This document shows positions 1 through 8,014 of a DNA stretch of 45,711 bases, in pieces. Origin of the DNA: an uncultured Desulfovibrio sp. (lineage in GTDB: Bacteria > Desulfobacterota > Desulfovibrionia > Desulfovibrionales > Desulfovibrionaceae); the NCBI GenBank assembly GCA_944327285.1, contig CALVHG010000015.1:1-45711 (forward strand). The letters run 5' to 3'. Within the stretch, counting starts at the first letter, position 1. Each line of letters starts with the position of its first letter. Both the position numbers and the translations under genes were made by a program. The notes below the pieces were generated by a model that saw nothing but the letters and a program-made list of their open reading frames with translations, ran no database searches and was not told the DNA's origin.

Positions 1-105
1 CACAGCGCCGCCCGGCCCAAAGTGAGCGGAAAAACCGCGCTTTTTCCGCGAAACGACAGGCCGTATGGTTTGAAACGTGCAACGTTTCAAACTGAAAATG
101 CTCTA
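1..105 (+). repeat. Repeat A copy 1 (cut by the window edge)
   Basis: The right two thirds of repeat A: the end of the GC hairpin, the GCGGAAAAA/TTTTTCCGC hairpin, the GTTTGAAACG-type hairpin and the terminal GCTCTA. It runs directly into the terminator of the nitroreductase gene. Confidence 0.9.
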
Positions 106-136
106 AAAAAGGCCCCTTCCTGAGGAAGGGGCCTTT
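105..136 (-). terminator. Rho-independent terminator of the nitroreductase gene
   Basis: A perfect 13-bp stem (AAAGGCCCCTTCC / GGAAGGGGCCTTT) has a 3-nt loop and, read on the minus strand, is followed by a run of T. It lies 5 nt past the stop codon of the minus-strand nitroreductase gene. Confidence 0.92.
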
Positions 137-140
137 CTGT

Positions 141-965
141 TTACCAGTGGATGGTGTGGACTGTCGCGGGGCCTCGTTCTACCGTGCGGGCATAATGAAT
201 TGCGGGCTGGCCAAGCAGCATGGCGTAGCTGAACTCATGCGTTTCCGGCAGGCCGAGACGGGGCAGAAAATCGGGCAGTACGAGCGTCAGGCACCAGTAG
301 GCAAGACCGCACCAGCAGGTTCCCAGACCGCGGGACTGCGCCAGCAGCTCCAGATAGGAAAGGTAGATGAAGGGGTCCTGATCCCGGCAGGGAGCATCCT
401 TGTGGTTGCCGACCAGCAGGCAGTGAGGCGCGCCCCGGAAGATGGCGTCCTCTCCCTTTTCCTGCCAGAGCTGGGCGGAACGGATGAAGAAGGCCGAGCG
501 GCGGGACGGAGGCACGGCGTTCTGTGCGGCAAGGCGGCTGATGGCGGCATAGACCTCTGAGCGAAAGGCGTGCATCACGGACGCATCGTCAATGACGCCC
601 ACCCAGAGCTGCCGGGCATTGACGCCCGTGGGCGCATGGGCGGCGGCATCGAGCAGTTCCCGCAGATCGGCGGCGGGAATGTTGTCGGGCTTGTACCGGC
701 GCACGCTGCGCCGTCCCTTGACCAGGCGGCACAAATCCGAAAAGGCGGGCAGTTTTTCGAGAGCGGCGCTTTCCGCGGGGCCGTGCCCGTTGATGGTGAG
801 CGCGCCGACAGGACAGACGGCCAGACAGTGGTGGCAGTCCATACAGCTCTCTTCCTTGACCATTGCGGGCCGACCGTCGCGCATTTGCAGGGCTTGCGGC
901 AGGCAGTCCGCGGCGCACTGGCCGCAACCGATGCAACAATCATTGTCAATGACGAGTGTTGGCAT
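141..965 (-). CDS. Nitroreductase-family flavoprotein with N-terminal 2x[4Fe-4S] ferredoxin domain
   Basis: A 274-aa protein. Residues 1-60 hold two CxxCxxCxxxC clusters (C11, C14, C17, C21 and C41, C44, C47, C51), as in bacterial ferredoxins. The rest is a nitroreductase fold opening with the family motif GRRSVRRYKPD. Members bind FMN and reduce nitro compounds, quinones or similar acceptors; here the fused ferredoxin probably delivers the electrons, and the true substrate is unknown. An in-frame start 48 nt upstream exists, but the ATG at 965 is preferred: it has AAAGGA about 10 nt upstream and MPTLVIDND is a normal ferredoxin N-terminus. The gene stands alone with a strong terminator. This domain fusion is common in anaerobes. 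Confidence 0.9.
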   Translation of the reverse strand: MPTLVIDNDCCIGCGQCAADCLPQALQMRDGRPAMVKEESCMDCHHCLAVCPVGALTINGHGPAESAALEKLPAFSDLCRLVKGRRSVRRYKPDNIPAADLRELLDAAAHAPTGVNARQLWVGVIDDASVMHAFRSEVYAAISRLAAQNAVPPSRRSAFFIRSAQLWQEKGEDAIFRGAPHCLLVGNHKDAPCRDQDPFIYLSYLELLAQSRGLGTCWCGLAYWCLTLVLPDFLPRLGLPETHEFSYAMLLGQPAIHYARTVERGPATVHTIHW

Positions 966-1084
966 GTGTCTGCATCCTTTGCATTGTCCCTGTGCGGGGA
1001 ATTTGTCCGGCATTTTCGGTATGTGAAGAGCCGGATGTTGCCGAGTTCAGAAGAAAATTTTTGTCTGTGCGATTTGAGAGGTCC

Positions 1085-1155
1085 AGAGCATTTTCAGTTT
1101 GAAACGTGTTGCGTTTCAAACCCTACGGCCTGTCGTTTCGCGGGAAAAACGCGGT
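1085..1155 (-). repeat. Repeat A copy 2 (truncated)
   Basis: Minus-orientation copy with the right terminal end, the GTTTGAAACG-type hairpin and part of the GCGGAAAAA hairpin. The left half is missing; repeat B begins shortly after. Confidence 0.85.
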
Positions 1156-1167
1156 CATATGCACCGG

Positions 1168-1380
1168 GGGACGATTGCCACGGGGAAAGCGGCAGTATTC
1201 CCGCACTGTCCATCTTCCAGATAAAAGCGCGTTGGGGGAAGGATGGGGGGCCGGGGGGGGAAGGAAACGCCCCTTGCGCGCCAGCCGCGACCGAATGGCG
1301 GCCGCAGGCCGTGCCCGTTAGGCGACGCAGGAGCCTTACGGGCATCGACAGCAGAGATAAGGGGGTTTCCTTCCCCCCGG
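1168..1380 (+). repeat. Repeat B copy 1, long form with loop insert
   Basis: Arms GGGGGGAAGGAAACGCCCCT (about 1255-1275) and AAGGGGGTTTCCTTCCCCCC (1359-1378) form a long hairpin. The loop carries the insert found again at 10597 and 21775, which contains the near-palindrome TGCCCGTTAGGC/GCCTTACGGGCA. Sequence from 1168 also matches, in reverse, the flank of the copy at 25373-25518, so the repeat extends beyond the hairpin. With the preceding repeat A it accounts for most of the 426-bp gap between the flanking genes. Confidence 0.85.
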
Positions 1381-1391
1381 AATATTCTGCA

Positions 1392-1856
1392 CTAACGGGA
1401 ATTGCGGCGATAGGCGCGCAGAGCGGCTTCCTGTTCCGCGGCTTCGGCGATCTGGACGGGAACAATGGTCTTGCCGATGGGGCAGAGGGCGAGGCCCGCG
1501 AGCTTGACGTGCTGCCAGGCAAAGGGAATGCCGATGATGGTCACGGCGCAGGCAAGGGCGCAGCAGAGGTGCCCCAGGGCGATCCAGAGTCCCGCGACGA
1601 GCAGCCAGATGATATTCCCTATGCTGCCGAAGATGCTGGTGCCGATGTCGCCTTTGCCTGTCAGCACGTCGCGGGAAACGGGCATGGAGCCGAAGGGGAA
1701 AAAGGCAAAGTTGCCCATGACGAAGCAGGCGCGTCCCCAGGGAATGCCGATGATGCTGATGAAGCAAAGGACGCCCGCCAGCCACCAGGCGAGCCCCATG
1801 AAGATACCGCCAAAGATAAACCAGAGCACATTGCCGAGACAGCCGAGGGCTTGCAT
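1392..1856 (-). CDS. yccF: YccF family inner-membrane protein
   Basis: A 154-aa, strongly hydrophobic protein with the duplicated YccF (DUF307) pattern: MQALGCLGNVLWFIFGG at the start, IIGIPWGRACF near residue 40 and a second related IIGIPFAWQHVKLA near 115. Several membrane segments are evident. The family's function is not established. The start at 1856 is chosen over a TTG 21 nt upstream because AGGAGG lies 9 nt before this ATG. The gene follows purM in the same direction, but a terminator separates them, so it is expressed by readthrough or from a promoter in the short gap. Confidence 0.85.
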   Translation of the reverse strand: MQALGCLGNVLWFIFGGIFMGLAWWLAGVLCFISIIGIPWGRACFVMGNFAFFPFGSMPVSRDVLTGKGDIGTSIFGSIGNIIWLLVAGLWIALGHLCCALACAVTIIGIPFAWQHVKLAGLALCPIGKTIVPVQIAEAAEQEAALRAYRRNSR

Positions 1857-1883
1857 GGGGGGCGTCCTCCTGGGCAAAGGTGA

Positions 1884-1914
1884 AAAAAAGCCCGCGTAGA
1901 AGAACGCGGGCCGG
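1884..1914 (-). terminator. Terminator of purM
   Basis: The stem GCCCGCGT/ACGCGGGC with a 6-nt loop is followed on the minus strand by seven T residues. It sits about 33 nt past the purM stop and about 30 nt before the yccF start. Confidence 0.88.
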
Positions 1915-1946
1915 AGATTCGTTGAGGGTACAGGGGAACCTGAGCC

Positions 1947-2999
1947 CTAGAATTCGACAACAACCTGCTCGCCGTCGCCGGAGCGTTTGGCGATGGTGCC
2001 GATTTCCCACGCGCCATAACCGGAAGCGCGGATACGGCTCACGGCGCCTTCGGTTTCTTCCTTGGGCAGGATGAGGATATAGCCGATGCCGGCATTGAAA
2101 ATCTGCATGATTTCCGGCCATTCCAGTTCGCCGACTTCCTTGATCCAGGGGAAGACGGGCGGCATGTCCCAGCTGCCGAAGCGGATATGGGCCTCCACCT
2201 GCGCGGGCAGGATGCGCGGGATATTGTCGTAGAAGCCGCCGCCGGTGATGTGGGCCATCCCGCCGATGGAGAGATCGCGCATGAGGTGACGCACGGTTTC
2301 CACATAGATGATAGTGGGCGCAAGGAGCACGTCGCGCACGGTGGCGCCGTCGGCGCCGGGGAAGGGATCGTCGGGGGAAAGGCCGCTTTTTGCCAGAATT
2401 TTCCGGGCCAGCGAGTAGCCGTTGGAATGCAGACCGGAAGAGGCGATGCCGACGATGCTGTCGCCGACGCGGATGCCGGAACCGTCAACCAGCTTGGCGT
2501 TGTCGACGATGCCGACGCAGAAGCCCGCGAGGTCATATTCGCCGGGGGCGTACATGTCGGGCATTTCCGCGGTTTCGCCGCCGAGCAGGGCGCAGGATGC
2601 CTGACGGCAGCCTTCGGCAACGCCGCTGATGACAGTGTGCGCGGTTTCCACGTCCAGCTTGCCGGTGGCGAAGTAGTCGAGGAAGAATAACGGCATGGCG
2701 CCCTGCACCAGAATGTCGTTAACGCTCATGGCGACAAGATCTATGCCCACCGTGTCATGCTTGTTGCACTGAAAGGCCAGCTTGAGCTTGGTGCCCACGC
2801 CGTCGGTGGAAGATACCAGCACCGGATCGGCCATGTCGGCAATTTCCGGGCGGAACAGGCCCCCGAAGCCGCCGATATCGGAGATAACGCCCTTGGTATG
2901 CGTGCGGGCGACAAGATGTTTAATGCGGCTTACAAGGTCGTTGCCCGCCTGAATGTTGACGCCGGCTTCAGTGTAGGCTTTGGCGCGGTCTGTGGACAT
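1947..2999 (-). CDS. purM: Phosphoribosylformylglycinamidine cyclo-ligase (AIR synthase)
   Basis: PurM converts formylglycinamidine ribonucleotide to aminoimidazole ribonucleotide using ATP, the fifth step of purine synthesis, in the cytoplasm. The 350-aa protein is of normal length and carries the family segments STDGVGTKLKLA (about residue 65), GAMPLFFLDYFATGKL, LLGGETAEMPDMY and HITGGGFYDNIPR. The ATG at 2999 has AGGAGG 8 nt upstream; a longer reading frame to 3050 is rejected because it runs through this Shine-Dalgarno. It is divergent from the proline-rich protein gene across a 258-bp gap, and no other purine gene is adjacent. Confidence 0.97.
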   Translation of the reverse strand: MSTDRAKAYTEAGVNIQAGNDLVSRIKHLVARTHTKGVISDIGGFGGLFRPEIADMADPVLVSSTDGVGTKLKLAFQCNKHDTVGIDLVAMSVNDILVQGAMPLFFLDYFATGKLDVETAHTVISGVAEGCRQASCALLGGETAEMPDMYAPGEYDLAGFCVGIVDNAKLVDGSGIRVGDSIVGIASSGLHSNGYSLARKILAKSGLSPDDPFPGADGATVRDVLLAPTIIYVETVRHLMRDLSIGGMAHITGGGFYDNIPRILPAQVEAHIRFGSWDMPPVFPWIKEVGELEWPEIMQIFNAGIGYILILPKEETEGAVSRIRASGYGAWEIGTIAKRSGDGEQVVVEF

Positions 3000-3257
3000 A
3001 GATACTTCCTCCTTGCGGGGGAAGATAACAGAAAAAGTTGAGAATCCCAAGGGGCTTTTGGGGCAAAAATCCCGCTCCGATCAGCTTTTCACGCAACACC
3101 CTTGTCCGGCAGGAAAAAGGATTTGACAGGGAGCAGGCGCAATGGAATGGTATGGCAGGATACGTGAAAAGGTATGGGCGCATGCGACGAACAACCGGCA
3201 ACGGGAGCGCGCATGACGCCGTTGCGCTGTGAGATGGAAAACCCCTGGAGAAAATTC

Positions 3258-4070
3258 ATGACGACCAACGCAGATACCTTGTTTTCCGCCGTAAGAAAGA
3301 GGACGTCCCCCCTTGTGATGGCTCTTGCTCTTCTGGCTGCCTGTTCTCCGTCCTGGGCGGCGGAAAGCGGGGAGCAGGCCGGGGCCGCGCCGGGAGGACT
3401 GGAAATTCCTCCTCTTGTGGGCGGAGAGGGGCAGCCTCCGTCGCAGGTGCCGTCGGCGGCGGGGCAGGGCGCTCCTCAGATGTCGCCGTCGGAGGGGCAG
3501 CAGCAGGCTCCCGCTGCCCAGCCTCCGCGCAAGAATGTGCCGAGGGAAGATATTGTGAGCGGCACAGGCCAGTCGTTTGGAGGCTACAGCGGCACCTGGC
3601 ATGATCCGGAACGGGATGAAACCGTGACAACGATCATCGCTCCTCGTCAGCCCATGACGCAGCAGCCGCCCATGTATATTGCGCCGCAGGTGTATCCCGA
3701 CGCATATGGGAACTGGTCGCAGGGCGGCGGCGGGTATTATCCGCCGCAGTGGTATCCCGATAATCGTCCGCCGCGTCCCCCGCACTGGGATCAGGGTCAT
3801 CGTCCCCCGCGTCCGCCGCACTGGAACCCGGATAATCGTCCGCCGCGCCCCCCATACTGGGAGCCGGGGCAGCGTCCGCCACACTGGGATCAAGGTCAGC
3901 GTCCCCCGCGTCCGCCGTATTGGGAACCGGGCCAGCGTCCGCCGCGCCCGCCGCACTGGGATCAGGGACGTCCGCCTTACCCGTCGCGTCCGCCGTCCTG
4001 GAATCCTGGTCAGCGTCCCCCGCAGGGAGGCGGCATTCCGCCGTCCTGGTGGCGCGGCTCCGGTCGATAG
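3258..4070 (+). CDS. Exported proline-rich tandem-repeat protein, possible lipoprotein
   Basis: A 270-aa protein. Residues 1-35 are a signal peptide (basic stretch RKR, then SPLVMALALLAAC). LAAC at 26-29 fits a lipobox, though cleavage after WAA is also possible. Residues 36-170 are low-complexity (G, Q, P). From about 175 to the end there are imperfect 10-12-residue repeats of the form RPPRPPxWxxxx (HWDQGH, HWNPDN, YWEPGQ, HWDQGQ, SWNPGQ). Such proline/tryptophan/arginine repeats suggest an extended envelope or wall-binding segment, but no function is known. The start at 3258 has TGGAGA 7 nt upstream; a TTGACA (3123-3128) may be part of the promoter. A terminator follows. Confidence 0.7.
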   Translation: MTTNADTLFSAVRKRTSPLVMALALLAACSPSWAAESGEQAGAAPGGLEIPPLVGGEGQPPSQVPSAAGQGAPQMSPSEGQQQAPAAQPPRKNVPREDIVSGTGQSFGGYSGTWHDPERDETVTTIIAPRQPMTQQPPMYIAPQVYPDAYGNWSQGGGGYYPPQWYPDNRPPRPPHWDQGHRPPRPPHWNPDNRPPRPPYWEPGQRPPHWDQGQRPPRPPYWEPGQRPPRPPHWDQGRPPYPSRPPSWNPGQRPPQGGGIPPSWWRGSGR

Positions 4071-4097
4071 GCGTCGTGTGACAAAAGAAACAGTTCG

Positions 4098-4133
4098 ACG
4101 GTCGGCCTCCTGGCGGATGCCGGCCGTTTTTTT
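4098..4133 (+). terminator. Terminator of the proline-rich protein gene
   Basis: The stem ACGGTCGGC/GCCGGCCGT (one G:T pair) with a 12-nt loop is followed by seven T residues, 28 nt past the stop codon. Confidence 0.88.
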
Positions 4134-4184
4134 GCAATAAGCCTGAGGTCCGCGGCACTAGCGCGGACAGGCGAGGGAGGGTTT

Positions 4185-5195
4185 ATGACCGCTCAATTCT
4201 GGGAAGCGCTTCCTGACGATGCCGTGCGTTGCGGCCTTTGCGCGCATGCGTGCCGCATTCCGCGCAATGGGAAGGGCATTTGCGGCATGCGCGTAAATCT
4301 GCGCGGCAAGCTCGTGTCGCTGGCAGAGAACATTATGACCTCGCCGCATCTTGATCCGGTTGAAAAAAAGCCTCTGTATCATTTCCTGCCGGGCAGCAAG
4401 GTTTTTTCCTTTGGCAGCGTCGGATGTAATTTCTCCTGCAAGTTCTGCCAGAATTTTGCGATTTCCTGCCTGCCCTCAAAAAGCGGCTCCGTAACGGGGC
4501 AGCGCGTGGAGCCTGTCGAAGTGTTCCGTCTGGCGGAGCAGCAGCGGTCTTCGCTGGTGGCCTTCACCTATAATGAGCCGACAGTTTCCTTTGAACTGAT
4601 GTTCGCGGTGGCGGGGCTGCTCCAGACAACGGAAAAGCGCTGCATCATGGTAACTAACGGCTTCATGTCTGAGGACTGTCTTCTGTCGTTGCGGCGGCGC
4701 ATCAGCGCGGCCAATGTCGATCTGAAGTCGTTCCGGGAAAGTTTTTACCGCGAACAGTGCGGCGGACGTCTCGCGCCGGTGCTGGATAATCTGAAAACCA
4801 TCCGCAAGATTGGCTGGTGGCTGGAAGTGACGACGCTGGTTATTCCCGGATTGAATGACAGCGATGACGAAATTCGGGATATCGCCCGTTTCATCCGGGA
4901 TGAACTGGGGCCGGATACGCCGTGGCATCTTACGGCCTTCCGTCCCGCCTACCTGATGAGCGACAGACAGGCGACAGCGCAGGGACAGTTGGAACACTGC
5001 TGGAATCTGGCGCGCGGCGAAGGTTTAAATTTTGTGTACCTGGGCAATGTCAGCAGTCCTATGGGCGCCAGCACGTCCTGTCCCAAGTGCGGCATGCTGT
5101 GCATCGAACGGCGTAACGGGCGCGTGTCCAGCAAGATGACGACGCGCGGCATCTGTCCCAAGTGTGGCGAGCTGCTGCCGGGAGTGTGGGAGTGA
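4185..5195 (+). CDS. AmrS-type radical SAM enzyme (AmmeMemoRadiSam system family)
   Basis: A 336-aa protein. An N-terminal Cys cluster (C16, C19, C23, C33) precedes the radical SAM motif CNFSCKFC (C81, C85, C88), which binds the [4Fe-4S] cluster that cleaves S-adenosylmethionine. The C-terminus adds two CPKCG knuckles (about 300-330), likely a metal-binding ribbon. This architecture is that of the AmmeMemoRadiSam radical SAM protein, related to pyruvate-formate-lyase activases; the family's reaction is not settled. Its usual partners (AMMECR1 and Memo) are not in this window, so it is an orphan here. Start: GGGAGGG 4 nt before ATG. Its stop overlaps the GTG start of the next gene (GTGA). Confidence 0.85.
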   Translation: MTAQFWEALPDDAVRCGLCAHACRIPRNGKGICGMRVNLRGKLVSLAENIMTSPHLDPVEKKPLYHFLPGSKVFSFGSVGCNFSCKFCQNFAISCLPSKSGSVTGQRVEPVEVFRLAEQQRSSLVAFTYNEPTVSFELMFAVAGLLQTTEKRCIMVTNGFMSEDCLLSLRRRISAANVDLKSFRESFYREQCGGRLAPVLDNLKTIRKIGWWLEVTTLVIPGLNDSDDEIRDIARFIRDELGPDTPWHLTAFRPAYLMSDRQATAQGQLEHCWNLARGEGLNFVYLGNVSSPMGASTSCPKCGMLCIERRNGRVSSKMTTRGICPKCGELLPGVWE

Positions 5196-5695
5196 TTCTA
5201 GTCTATACCGGTAACGGCAAAGGCAAGACGAGCGCCTGTCTTGGGCAGGTTGTGCGGGCGTTGGGCAGCGGTCTGCGCGTGGCCTTTGCCCAGTTCATGA
5301 AGGAATCCGGCTGCGCCGGAGAGCAGCAGGTGCTGGAGCGCCTGCTGGGCGCGGATTTTCTGGCCGGCGGCTGCGGTTTTTTCCGACGGGAAGACGAGCG
5401 GCCGCGACACAGAAGCGCAGCCGAGCAAACGTTGTTGTGGGCGCGGCGGCAGCTTGCGGATCATGATATGCTGATTCTGGACGAATCGCTGTATGCTCTG
5501 CGGGCGGGTCTGCTGCTGCGGGAAGAGCTGGAATCGCTGCTGCTGGAAGCGCAGGAAAAATCCTGCCACGTGGTCCTTTCGGGGCGGGGCGCTCCTGACT
5601 GGCTGCTGGAGACGGCCGACCTCGTCACCAGCATGGAAGAGATCAGACACCCCTGGCAAAAGGGGCTCCCTGCGGTTCCCGGCGTGGATTTTTAG
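5192..5695 (+). CDS. CobO/BtuR-type corrinoid adenosyltransferase
   Basis: A 167-aa protein with the CobO P-loop GNGKGKTS (about residues 7-14), AFAQFMKES, and the later segment WARRQLADHDMLILDE matching the family's W..A......D...LDE pattern, with ALRAGLL after it. CobO enzymes transfer the adenosyl group of ATP to cob(I)alamin or cob(I)yrinic acid diamide. It is somewhat shorter than typical CobO (about 190-200 aa), mostly at the N-terminus. Start chosen: GTG at 5192, overlapping the stop of the radical SAM gene, with GGGAG upstream; GTG at 5186 is an alternative. The overlap implies translational coupling; a functional link is not obvious. Confidence 0.82.
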   Translation: MILVYTGNGKGKTSACLGQVVRALGSGLRVAFAQFMKESGCAGEQQVLERLLGADFLAGGCGFFRREDERPRHRSAAEQTLLWARRQLADHDMLILDESLYALRAGLLLREELESLLLEAQEKSCHVVLSGRGAPDWLLETADLVTSMEEIRHPWQKGLPAVPGVDF

Positions 5696-5696
5696 G

Positions 5697-5756
5697 GGCC
5701 GGGCGGCGCTGCGCAGCCGCCTCGCGTTTCACCTTTTTCAAAGGTGAAACGCTCTA
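5697..5756 (-). repeat. Repeat A copy 3 (left end only)
   Basis: Minus-orientation copy holding the left terminal hairpin (GTTTCACC...GGTGAAAC, here almost perfect) and the GGCGGC hairpin. It starts within 2 nt of the cobO stop. Confidence 0.85.
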
Positions 5757-5796
5757 AGAGCGCGGCCGTCCTTGCGGCGGCGCGCCGGAGAGAATG

Positions 5797-5836
5797 CGAA
5801 AAGGCCCTCATCGCTGTTGTGATGAGGGCCTTTTCG
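5797..5836. terminator. Bidirectional terminator between cobO-like and BON genes
   Basis: A perfect 16-bp stem CGAAAAGGCCCTCATC / GATGAGGGCCTTTTCG has an 8-nt loop and short T tracts (four) on both strands. It separates the convergent cobO-like and BON-lipoprotein genes. Confidence 0.85.
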
Positions 5837-5874
5837 TGATCAAATGATAGGTTGTCCGCCGGACGTTCCCCGGC

Positions 5875-6429
5875 CTATTTCAGAACGGGCGTCGCCTCTT
5901 CGGGCAGCATCAGATAGCTGTAGACGCGAACAACGCCGTTGACGCGCTGCGCGGTCTGGATTGCCAGCGAACGTTCCTGTTCGTTGGCAACGACGCCGAG
6001 CAGCACGACGCGGCCGCTGTTGACCTCGGTATCAATGCGCGTGGAGCTGAGGTTGCTGGTGCTGATAAGCTCGGTGCGGAGTTTGGTCGCCAGCATGAGA
6101 TCGGATGTTTCGCTGGCGGCGGCATCAAACCAGTGAGCGCGCACCGAGCGGACCCGCGCATCCCGGCGGGCAATGGTAATGGCTTCGTTCCGGGCCTGGG
6201 GAGGCACTTCGCCCACAAGGAAGACATGCCCGTAATAGCAGTAAACGGAAATATTCCAGCCGTCGCCGAATTTGTGGTTGAGCAGGTCCGTTTTGATGCC
6301 GGTGGCAATGCCCTTGTCCTCGGCAATGGTGCCGCTCAGGCGCTTGTCGTCGTAGACGCCGTAAGCGACATTGCAGCCGTTCAGGGCGAAGCAGCAGAGC
6401 AGAAGCAGCAGGATCAGAAAGCGGGGCAT
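5875..6429 (-). CDS. BON-domain outer-membrane lipoprotein
   Basis: A 184-aa protein with a lipoprotein signal peptide: LILLLLLCCF followed by lipobox ALNGC, acylated Cys at 19. Two BON domains follow (about 50-115 and 120-180), with the GVYDD/TGIKTDLL and VLLGVV....RSLAIQTAQRVNGVVRVYSY patterns seen in the YraP/DolP and OsmY families. Such proteins bind phospholipid at the envelope and help keep the outer membrane intact. GGGAGG lies 5 nt before the ATG at 6429. The gene follows murA by 13 nt on the same strand, so the two form an envelope operon. Confidence 0.85.
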   Translation of the reverse strand: MPRFLILLLLLCCFALNGCNVAYGVYDDKRLSGTIAEDKGIATGIKTDLLNHKFGDGWNISVYCYYGHVFLVGEVPPQARNEAITIARRDARVRSVRAHWFDAAASETSDLMLATKLRTELISTSNLSSTRIDTEVNSGRVVLLGVVANEQERSLAIQTAQRVNGVVRVYSYLMLPEEATPVLK

Positions 6430-6442
6430 GAGAACCTCCCGA

Positions 6443-7693
6443 TTATTCCTTGACGCGGCGGATACGCGCGCCCACGGCATTCAGCTTTTCTTCGATACGT
6501 TCGTAGCCGCGATCCAGATGGTAGATGCGCTGCACTTCCGTGACGCCATGAGCGGCAAGACCGGCCAGCACGAGCGAGGCGCTGGCGCGCAGGTCCGACG
6601 CCATGACGGGCGCGCCGGTCAGGCGCTCAACGCCGCGAATCATGGCCGTTCTGCCGGAAACACGAATGTCCGCGCCCAGACGCACCAGTTCGAGCACATG
6701 CATGAAGCGGTTTTCAAAAATCCGTTCTTCCACCATGCTGGCCCCATTGGCCAGCGCCATGACGGCCATGATCTGAGCCTGCATGTCCGTGGGAAAGCCG
6801 GGGTAGGGCTGCGTTTTGACGTCCGTTCCGTTCAGCCGGCCGTCGCAGACGGCGCGCACGCCTTCGGAGGTGCGTTCGATCTTCATGCCCATGCCCTGCA
6901 ACTTGAGAATGACGGCTTCCAGTTCCTCATAGGGGCAGCCGCGCACCAGCAAATCGCCGCCGGTGATGCCGGCAGCCGCGAGGAAGGTCCCCGCTTCGAT
7001 GCGGTCGGGCATGATGGCATAGCTGCTGCCGCGCAGGCTGGAGACGCCCTGCACCGTGATGGTGCTGCTGCCGTGCCCTTCGATTCGCGCGCCGCAGTGG
7101 CGCAAAAAATTGGCAAGGTCCACAACTTCGGGTTCGCGCGCGCAATTTTCCAGCACGGTTTCCCCTTCGGCAAGCGTGGCGGCCATGAGCAGATTTTCCG
7201 TTCCGCCCACGGTCGGCATGTCAAAGGTTATGTGGGCCCCCTTGAGTCCGTCGCAGCGTCCCTGAATGTAGCCGTTTTCCAGATCAAAGTGCGCGCCCAT
7301 TTTTTCCAGCCCCTTGAGGTGCTGGTCCACGGGACGCGCGCCAATGGCGCAGCCGCCGGGCAGCGCAACCCGCGCTTCGCCGATGCGCGCCAGCAGCGGA
7401 CCGAGGCAGAGAACCGACGCGCGCATGGTCCGGACCAGATCATACGGGGCCTCGGCCTTGAGCTGGCCGGGAGTCGCCCGGACTACGCGGCTGTCGTAGG
7501 CGCAGGGGCAGCCGAGAATGCCCAGCAGGGTAAGCGTGGTATGGATGTCGCGCAGGTTAGGGACATTGGTAAACGTCATGGGGCCGTCCAGCAGAATGGT
7601 CCCGAAAAGAATAGGCAGGGCGGCGTTCTTGGAACCGCCGACGTCAATGGCGCCTTCCAGGCGCGTACCGCCTTCGATAAGAAGTTTGTCCAT
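6443..7693 (-). CDS. murA: UDP-N-acetylglucosamine 1-carboxyvinyltransferase
   Basis: MurA catalyses the first committed step of peptidoglycan synthesis, transferring enolpyruvate from PEP to UDP-GlcNAc. The 416-aa length is normal. K22 in GGSKNAALP and C115 in [15 protein letters not shown] are at the positions of the E. coli catalytic residues; Cys115 is the fosfomycin-reactive residue. [13 protein letters not shown] and [13 protein letters not shown] are further family blocks. AGAGGA precedes the ATG at 7693. It is the first gene of a two-gene operon with the BON lipoprotein and is divergent from tRNA-His. Confidence 0.97.
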   Translation of the reverse strand: MDKLLIEGGTRLEGAIDVGGSKNAALPILFGTILLDGPMTFTNVPNLRDIHTTLTLLGILGCPCAYDSRVVRATPGQLKAEAPYDLVRTMRASVLCLGPLLARIGEARVALPGGCAIGARPVDQHLKGLEKMGAHFDLENGYIQGRCDGLKGAHITFDMPTVGGTENLLMAATLAEGETVLENCAREPEVVDLANFLRHCGARIEGHGSSTITVQGVSSLRGSSYAIMPDRIEAGTFLAAAGITGGDLLVRGCPYEELEAVILKLQGMGMKIERTSEGVRAVCDGRLNGTDVKTQPYPGFPTDMQAQIMAVMALANGASMVEERIFENRFMHVLELVRLGADIRVSGRTAMIRGVERLTGAPVMASDLRASASLVLAGLAAHGVTEVQRIYHLDRGYERIEEKLNAVGARIRRVKE

Positions 7694-7835
7694 ACGTCCT
7701 CTGAGGGGCAGGCGTGCCCCGACTGGGGATTAGAGAAATGCCCGGCAGCCGTGGAAAAAACGGCACGGGAATGCGGTGAAAGGCATACGTTTTTTAAAAA
7801 AAAAAATCCAGAATAGTTTTTTTTGAAAAAAATGC

Positions 7836-7864
7836 TTGCCAAGCGAAAGAAAGTTGCGTAAAAG
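7836..7864 (+). promoter_or_regulatory. Sigma-70-type promoter of tRNA-His
   Basis: TTGCCA (7836-7841), 17-bp spacer, TAAAAG (7859-7864), ending 16 nt before the tRNA. The upstream side is rich in A and T tracts, as in strong stable-RNA promoters. Confidence 0.6.
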
Positions 7865-7880
7865 CATTTTCACACGGACG

Positions 7881-7956
7881 GCGGAAGTAGCTCAGTTGGT
7901 AGAGCACCTGGTTGTGGCCCAGGTGGCCGTGGGTTCAAGTCCCATCTTTCGCCCCA
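7881..7956 (+). tRNA. tRNA-His (anticodon GTG)
   Basis: The cloverleaf is complete: acceptor stem GCGGAAG/CTTTCGC (one G:T), D-stem GCTC/GAGC, anticodon stem CCTGG/CCAGG with loop TTGTGGC (anticodon GTG, 7914-7916), T-stem GTGGG/CCCAT with loop TTCAAGT, and an encoded CCA at 7954-7956. Position 7880 is G and can supply the G-1 that is specific to tRNA-His, paired with C73 (7953). Confidence 0.97.
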
Positions 7957-7964
7957 GAAATTTC

Positions 7965-7993
7965 AAGCCCGTATCGAGAGATACGGGCTTTTC
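7965..7993 (+). terminator. Terminator after tRNA-His
   Basis: The stem AAGCCCGTATC/GATACGGGCTT with a GAGA loop is followed by TTT. It begins 9 nt past the tRNA and ends about 20 nt before the YcaO start codon, so YcaO needs its own promoter or readthrough. Confidence 0.85.
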
Positions 7994-8014
7994 TGTTACC
8001 ATGAGGATCACGCC

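Noticed and set aside
147..560. Long plus-strand frames opposite the nitroreductase, murA, nrdD and EF-G genes
   Set aside because: They are shadows of real genes in high-GC DNA: no family motifs, no ribosome-binding sites.
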